Shown: positions 4,789 through 8,164 of the stretch, piece by piece
Layout: every line of letters begins with the position of its first letter
Position numbering within the stretch: the first letter of the stretch is position 1
NCBI GenBank assembly: GCA_937911445.1
Contig: CALDQY010000266.1
Location: 1-8,164 of the forward strand
Reading direction: 5' to 3'
DNA from: an uncultured Rhodobiaceae bacterium
GTDB lineage: Archaea > Thermoplasmatota > Poseidoniia > Poseidoniales > Poseidoniaceae
DNA length: 8,164 bases
The notes under the pieces: generated by a model
Database searches by the model: none
Told to the model about the DNA's origin: nothing
Seen by the model: only the letters and a program-made list of their open reading frames with translations
Program-made: the position numbers and the translations under genes

Positions 4789-5235
4789 ATGGAAACAACC
4801 TACATTATGGTCAAACCAGACGGAGTACAACGAGGACTAGTTGGAGAAATCATCGGTCGATTTGAGCGAAAAGGGCTCAAGTTGGTCGGACTCAAGTCCA
4901 TGGTTCCAAGCGAAGAAATCGCTCGACAGCATTACGATGTTCACAAGGAACGCCCGTTTTTCCCTGGATTGATCAAGTTCGTTACTTCCGGCCCAGTTGT
5001 CTGTATGGCATGGGAAGGTCGTGATGCCATTTCCGTTGCTCGCAAACTCATTGGTTCAACCAATGGACGTGAAGCAGAACCTGGTACCATTCGTGGTGAC
5101 TTTGGTATGGATATGGGCTTCAACATGATTCACGGTTCCGATGCTCCTGAAACAGCAGCATTCGAACTTGGCCTCTGGTTCCCTGAAGGTTTGATGACCT
5201 GGGAAAACACCATGGGCGCTTGGGTCTACGAGTGA
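4789..5235 (+). CDS. ndk: Nucleoside diphosphate kinase
   Basis: A 148-residue cytosolic enzyme that moves the gamma-phosphate from ATP to other nucleoside diphosphates through a phosphohistidine. It keeps GTP and the dNTPs supplied. The N-terminal YIMVKPDGVQRG (5-16) holds the phosphate-binding Lys9. HKERPFFPGLI is at 52-62, EPGTIRGDFG at 97-106, and the active-site His115 lies in NMIHGSDAPETA (112-123). The length is normal for bacterial and archaeal NDKs, and no catalytic residue is missing. The start is set by the SD at 4779. The gene sits between L24e and aIF5B. GTP made here is used by aIF5B and the elongation factors, which may explain the conserved linkage. Confidence 0.97.
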   Translation: METTYIMVKPDGVQRGLVGEIIGRFERKGLKLVGLKSMVPSEEIARQHYDVHKERPFFPGLIKFVTSGPVVCMAWEGRDAISVARKLIGSTNGREAEPGTIRGDFGMDMGFNMIHGSDAPETAAFELGLWFPEGLMTWENTMGAWVYE

Positions 5236-5236
5236 G

Positions 5237-5252
5237 TTTCTTTCTTCCTCCC
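5237..5252 (+). other. Pyrimidine-only tract after NDK
   Basis: Sixteen consecutive pyrimidines (TTTCTTTCTTCCTCCC) begin one base after the NDK stop. T-rich tracts can end archaeal transcription, but this one is broken by C and lies inside a likely operon, so it is at most a partial terminator or processing site. Its 3' end pairs with the aIF5B SD. Confidence 0.35.
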
Positions 5253-5259
5253 TTGGAGG
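5247..5259 (+). promoter_or_regulatory. Hairpin masking the aIF5B Shine-Dalgarno site
   Basis: CCTCC (5247-5251) is the exact complement of GGAGG (5255-5259), with a 3-base loop CTT. GGAGGT (5255-5260) is the aIF5B SD, 6 bases before the ATG at 5267. CCTCC is also the same sequence as the 16S anti-SD core. In mRNA this G-C-rich stem could hold the SD closed unless ribosomes finishing NDK open it. Confidence 0.45.
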
Positions 5260-5266
5260 TAGTCGC

Positions 5267-7087
5267 ATGGATGAAACAGACGTGAACGAAGAAGAGCCTG
5301 TCGTTCGCGGCGAGAATCGACAACCGATTGTTTCGGTTCTTGGTCACGTTGATCACGGTAAAACCAGCGTTCTTGATTTGGTTCGCTCCCTTGGTAGTGA
5401 CCGTCAAGCCAGCGTTATGGACCGTGAAGCTGGTGGCATTACTCAACACATTGGTGCTACCGAGGTTCCTGCTCAAGTTCTGAATGAAACCTGTGCGAAA
5501 CTGATGGGTGGACGTCCGTTCAAATCTCCGGGACTTCTCTTTATCGATACACCTGGCCACCACTCATTTGCATCTTTGAGAAACCGTGGTGGTGCTCTCG
5601 CAGACATTGCTATCCTCGTCGTTGACATCATGGAAGGCTTGCAACCACAAACCATTGAATCCATCAACATCCTCAAGCAAACCAAAACACCGTTCGTTAT
5701 CGCTGGAAACAAAATCGATCGAATCCACGGGTGGATCTGTGAACGTGACCGTTCCTTCATCGAATCCCTCCAAGAACAACGAAAGGATGTTATCGACCTG
5801 TTCCAAGACCGATATTGGAAGCTTGTTGGTCAAGTTTCAGAGCATGGCATCAACTTGGAGCGTTACGACCAAATCAAAGATTTCAGGAAATCCTTCCCGC
5901 TTGTTCCCATGTCTGCAAAGGAAGGTGAAGGCCTCCAGGACCTTCTCACGGTTACAGTAGGCTTGGCTGAACGGTTCCTTGAAGACCGCCTTACCGATAC
6001 ACTCGGACCCGCAGAAGGAACAATTCTCGAAATGAAGGATGAAGTTGGGATGGGCAAAACCATCGATGTCATTCTCCATCGAGGTACGCTCAACACTGGC
6101 GATCACATTACTGTGGTCAGTGCTGACGGGCCGTTTGATGTTCGAATCAAGGGACTGAAGAAGGCTCGTGGTATGTCCGAGATGCGTGATGCTGGTGACC
6201 GATGGGAATCGGTGGATACCATTCACGCTGCTGCTGGCGTCAAAATCATTGCACAAGGTCTTGAAAAGGCACTCGCAGGCTCAACCATTCGGCTTGCAAG
6301 CGATGAAGCACGTGATGAAGCCAAGAAGGAGACGCAGGTTTCCGTTGAACTAGATGAGGAAGGTGTTGTCATCAAGGCTGACACCATTGGTGGCCTCGAA
6401 GCACTTGCCTTTGAATTGAAGAAGATCGAGGTTCCGATTCGAAGAGCCACTGTTGGACCTGTTAACAAGCGCGACGTGATGACAGCAGAATCGGCCAACA
6501 GCCGGTTGAATCAAATCATTCTCGGATTTTCGGTTGAACCGAACAACGAAGTCAAAGAAAGCTTGAATCAAGGCGATGAGAGCGTGACGTGGATTGGTGG
6601 TGACATCATCTACCACATCATCGATCAGTTCGAAGAATGGAAAGAGAAGACCAAGGAAGACATGGATGCAGCTGCTCGTGAAAACTTGGTCTATCCTGGA
6701 AAACTACTCTACCTTGAAAATCACACTTTCCGAAACAAAGGACCAGCCATTGTCGGTATGCGCGTTCTTGGAGGACGAGTTCACCTTGGCCAGCGCTTGA
6801 TGAAACTCGACGGAACACCCGTTGGCCAAGTCAAGAGTCTTCGTTCACGAGCCAGTGAAGAACTCAAAGAAGCAAAGCAAGGTGAAGAAATTGCCGTAGC
6901 GGTCATGGGTCCAACCGTGGGACGACATATCGAAGAGTTGGATGAGTTCTATGTCGACATTCCTGAATCGCACGTTCCACGACTTGCAAAGGTCGAATTG
7001 ACCGAACTGGAAAAGGAAATTCTCGAAGACATTGTTCGTCTTCATCGCAAAGACGACCACTTCTGGGGACGTCGTCACGTTGGCTGA
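5267..7087 (+). CDS. infB: Translation initiation factor aIF5B (IF2 family GTPase)
   Basis: A 606-residue GTPase that promotes ribosomal subunit joining and initiator tRNA placement. The G domain spans about 18-235: GHVDHGKTS (G1, 26-34), GGITQHIGA (G2, 56-64), DTPGH (G3, 94-98), NKID (G4, 148-151) and SAKEG (G5, 216-220). A beta-barrel domain II follows (about 240-345), then domain III beginning near VVIKADTIGGLEAL (from about 367), and the C-terminal barrel (about 470-580). The ending HRKDDHFWG resembles the aIF5B tail that contacts aIF1A. The length is typical for archaeal aIF5B, with no long N-terminal extension and no intein. The ATG at 5267 has a strong SD, GGAGGT, at 5255-5260. It lies 31 bases after NDK and is the last gene of the cluster. 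Confidence 0.97.
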   Translation: MDETDVNEEEPVVRGENRQPIVSVLGHVDHGKTSVLDLVRSLGSDRQASVMDREAGGITQHIGATEVPAQVLNETCAKLMGGRPFKSPGLLFIDTPGHHSFASLRNRGGALADIAILVVDIMEGLQPQTIESINILKQTKTPFVIAGNKIDRIHGWICERDRSFIESLQEQRKDVIDLFQDRYWKLVGQVSEHGINLERYDQIKDFRKSFPLVPMSAKEGEGLQDLLTVTVGLAERFLEDRLTDTLGPAEGTILEMKDEVGMGKTIDVILHRGTLNTGDHITVVSADGPFDVRIKGLKKARGMSEMRDAGDRWESVDTIHAAAGVKIIAQGLEKALAGSTIRLASDEARDEAKKETQVSVELDEEGVVIKADTIGGLEALAFELKKIEVPIRRATVGPVNKRDVMTAESANSRLNQIILGFSVEPNNEVKESLNQGDESVTWIGGDIIYHIIDQFEEWKEKTKEDMDAAARENLVYPGKLLYLENHTFRNKGPAIVGMRVLGGRVHLGQRLMKLDGTPVGQVKSLRSRASEELKEAKQGEEIAVAVMGPTVGRHIEELDEFYVDIPESHVPRLAKVELTELEKEILEDIVRLHRKDDHFWGRRHVG

Positions 7088-7153
7088 TGCTTGTTCGACG
7101 TATGAACGGCATACATTCAAGTATCATGTCATGCGGTTTGCTACTTGTAACCA

Positions 7154-7160
7154 AAGGTGA
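7154..7160 (+). promoter_or_regulatory. Shine-Dalgarno site of the MoxR gene
   Basis: AAGGTGA lies 6 bases before the ATG at 7167 and closely matches the archaeal SD consensus. The 79-base gap from aIF5B has no clear TATA box. The best candidate, AAGTATCA near 7120, is weak, so read-through from the translation operon is possible. Confidence 0.65.
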
Positions 7161-7166
7161 ACGACC

Positions 7167-8164
7167 ATGGATGCTGGATTTTCGCAAGGAAACATGGGTG
7201 GAGACGCCCGAACACAAGACCTAATTCGAACCGTTGCTGATATCTCCAACGGATTGATGAATGAAGTAAGCAAAGTTATCATCGGGAAGAACGAGAACCT
7301 ACGACGTGTCACCGTCGGAATTCTCTCCAACGGAAACATGTTGTTGGAAGATTTCCCTGGACTTGCAAAGACCTTGCTTGCCAACACTTTTGCTCGTGCA
7401 CTCGGATGTAAGTTCAAGCGTGTTCAATTCACACCTGACTTGCTGCCATCCGACATCATGGGGACCTACATGTACGACCAGAAGTCTGGAGAATTCAAAC
7501 TTCGTGCTGGTCCACTTTTCTCCAACATTCTCCTCGCTGACGAGATCAACCGTGCTCCTCCAAAGACACAAGCTGCTTTGCTTGAAGCGATGGAAGAGAA
7601 GCAAGTTACAATCGAAGGCATTACGCACAAACTCCCTGCTCCGTTCGTAGTTTTGGCGACACAAAACCCGATCGAACAAGAAGGAACCTACCCACTTCCT
7701 GAAGCGCAAATGGACCGTTTCCTCATGAAGATGAGCATGGGCTATCCGGACCGTGCTGAGGAGAAGGCCATTCTCGCTCGTCGAAAATTGCGTGGAAAGG
7801 ACCAACACGATGTTGAACAAATCACCTCACCAAAGAAGGTCGTTGCTATGCAAAAGGCACTCGAGACCGTTCACGTCGACCCAGCGATTCTTGCCTACAT
7901 CGTCGAAATCGTTCAGCGAACCCGTGAAGATCACCGTGTTGTCAACGGTGCTTCGCCTCGTGCTTCGCAATCTCTGTTCAAGACAGGACGTGCAGCTGCA
8001 GCCATCGCTGGCCGAAACTACGTCATTCCTGATGACATCAAGGGCATTGCTCTGCAAATCATCAGCCACCGTATCGTTATGAAGCCAGAAGCCAAGATTC
8101 GTGGAATCACCGGTATGCACATCGTTCGAAAGATTCTCTCGGAAGTTCCAGTCCCTGTCATTTC
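7167..8164 (+). CDS. MoxR-family AAA+ ATPase, truncated by the right edge
   Basis: An open frame of 332 codons with no stop before the window end, so the C-terminus is missing. The protein has the MoxR pattern: the variant Walker A EDFPGLAKTLLA (61-72) with Lys68, FTPDLLPSDIMGTYMYD (88-104), Walker B ILLADEINRAPPKTQAALLE (121-140), and sensor 1 LATQNPIEQEGTYPLPEAQM (163-182). It then has GASPRASQSLFKTGRAAA (261-278), which holds the conserved sensor 2 arginine. MoxR proteins are chaperone-like ATPases. They commonly lie beside DUF58 and von Willebrand factor A genes and help assemble or activate protein complexes. The substrate here is unknown. Most of the family is about 310-350 residues, so few are probably missing. 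The ATG at 7167 is supported by the SD at 7154. Confidence 0.93.
   Translation, partial: MDAGFSQGNMGGDARTQDLIRTVADISNGLMNEVSKVIIGKNENLRRVTVGILSNGNMLLEDFPGLAKTLLANTFARALGCKFKRVQFTPDLLPSDIMGTYMYDQKSGEFKLRAGPLFSNILLADEINRAPPKTQAALLEAMEEKQVTIEGITHKLPAPFVVLATQNPIEQEGTYPLPEAQMDRFLMKMSMGYPDRAEEKAILARRKLRGKDQHDVEQITSPKKVVAMQKALETVHVDPAILAYIVEIVQRTREDHRVVNGASPRASQSLFKTGRAAAAIAGRNYVIPDDIKGIALQIISHRIVMKPEAKIRGITGMHIVRKILSEVPVPVI

Noticed and set aside
7299..7820. 173-codon open frame on the minus strand
   Set aside because: It is a shadow antisense to the well-supported MoxR gene. It has no recognisable domain and no good SD.
1..8164. Mobile element, prophage or defence system
   Set aside because: No transposase, integrase, terminal repeats, tRNA-end duplication or defence-type domains are present. 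Apart from the aminotransferase pair, the order is typical archaeal housekeeping.

Overview
This window looks like chromosomal DNA from a mesophilic euryarchaeon, and I infer Marine Group II (Ca. Poseidoniales, Thermoplasmatota) or a close relative. Seen directly: a ribosomal protein L7Ae - S28e - L24e - nucleoside diphosphate kinase - aIF5B gene string (an arrangement known from archaea), archaeal TATA-like boxes in front of genes, strong GGTGA/GGAGG-type Shine-Dalgarno (SD) sites 4-8 bases before most starts, and a tRNA-Ile with encoded CCA. The Poseidoniales assignment is inference from overall protein character. No phylogeny was run.

Layout. On the minus strand, positions 1-1708 hold the 5' part of an unrecognised gene (1-215) and, 5 bases upstream of it, a complete class III PLP-dependent aminotransferase (221-1708). 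A roughly 400-base AT-rich divergent intergenic region (1709-2108) follows. It carries repeated CAATTG-centred palindromes, a 42-base dyad and a TATA box. On the plus strand come a PRC-barrel-like protein (2109-2699), tRNA-Ile(GAT) (2754-2830), ribose-phosphate pyrophosphokinase (2908-3840), the translation cluster L7Ae, S28e, L24e, NDK and aIF5B (3924-7087), and a MoxR-family AAA+ ATPase (7167 to the window end, truncated).

How the genes fit together. The L7Ae-to-aIF5B block is one probable operon driven by a TATA box at 3874-3880. It links ribosome and RNP assembly (L7Ae, S28e, L24e), NTP supply (NDK) and subunit joining in initiation (aIF5B). Prs supplies PRPP for nucleotide synthesis just upstream. 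The aminotransferase and its small downstream neighbour form a separate divergent unit of unknown substrate. MoxR ATPases usually work with DUF58/von Willebrand A proteins, which would lie beyond the right edge.

I did not find a new defence, mobile or CRISPR-like system. The coding content is largely housekeeping. The points most worth a second look are the palindromic repeats in the divergent region, an L24e that has lost three of its four zinc cysteines, an apparent insertion of about 18 residues in Prs, and short hairpins that overlap or sit beside SD sites of the aminotransferase, aIF5B and NDK genes.
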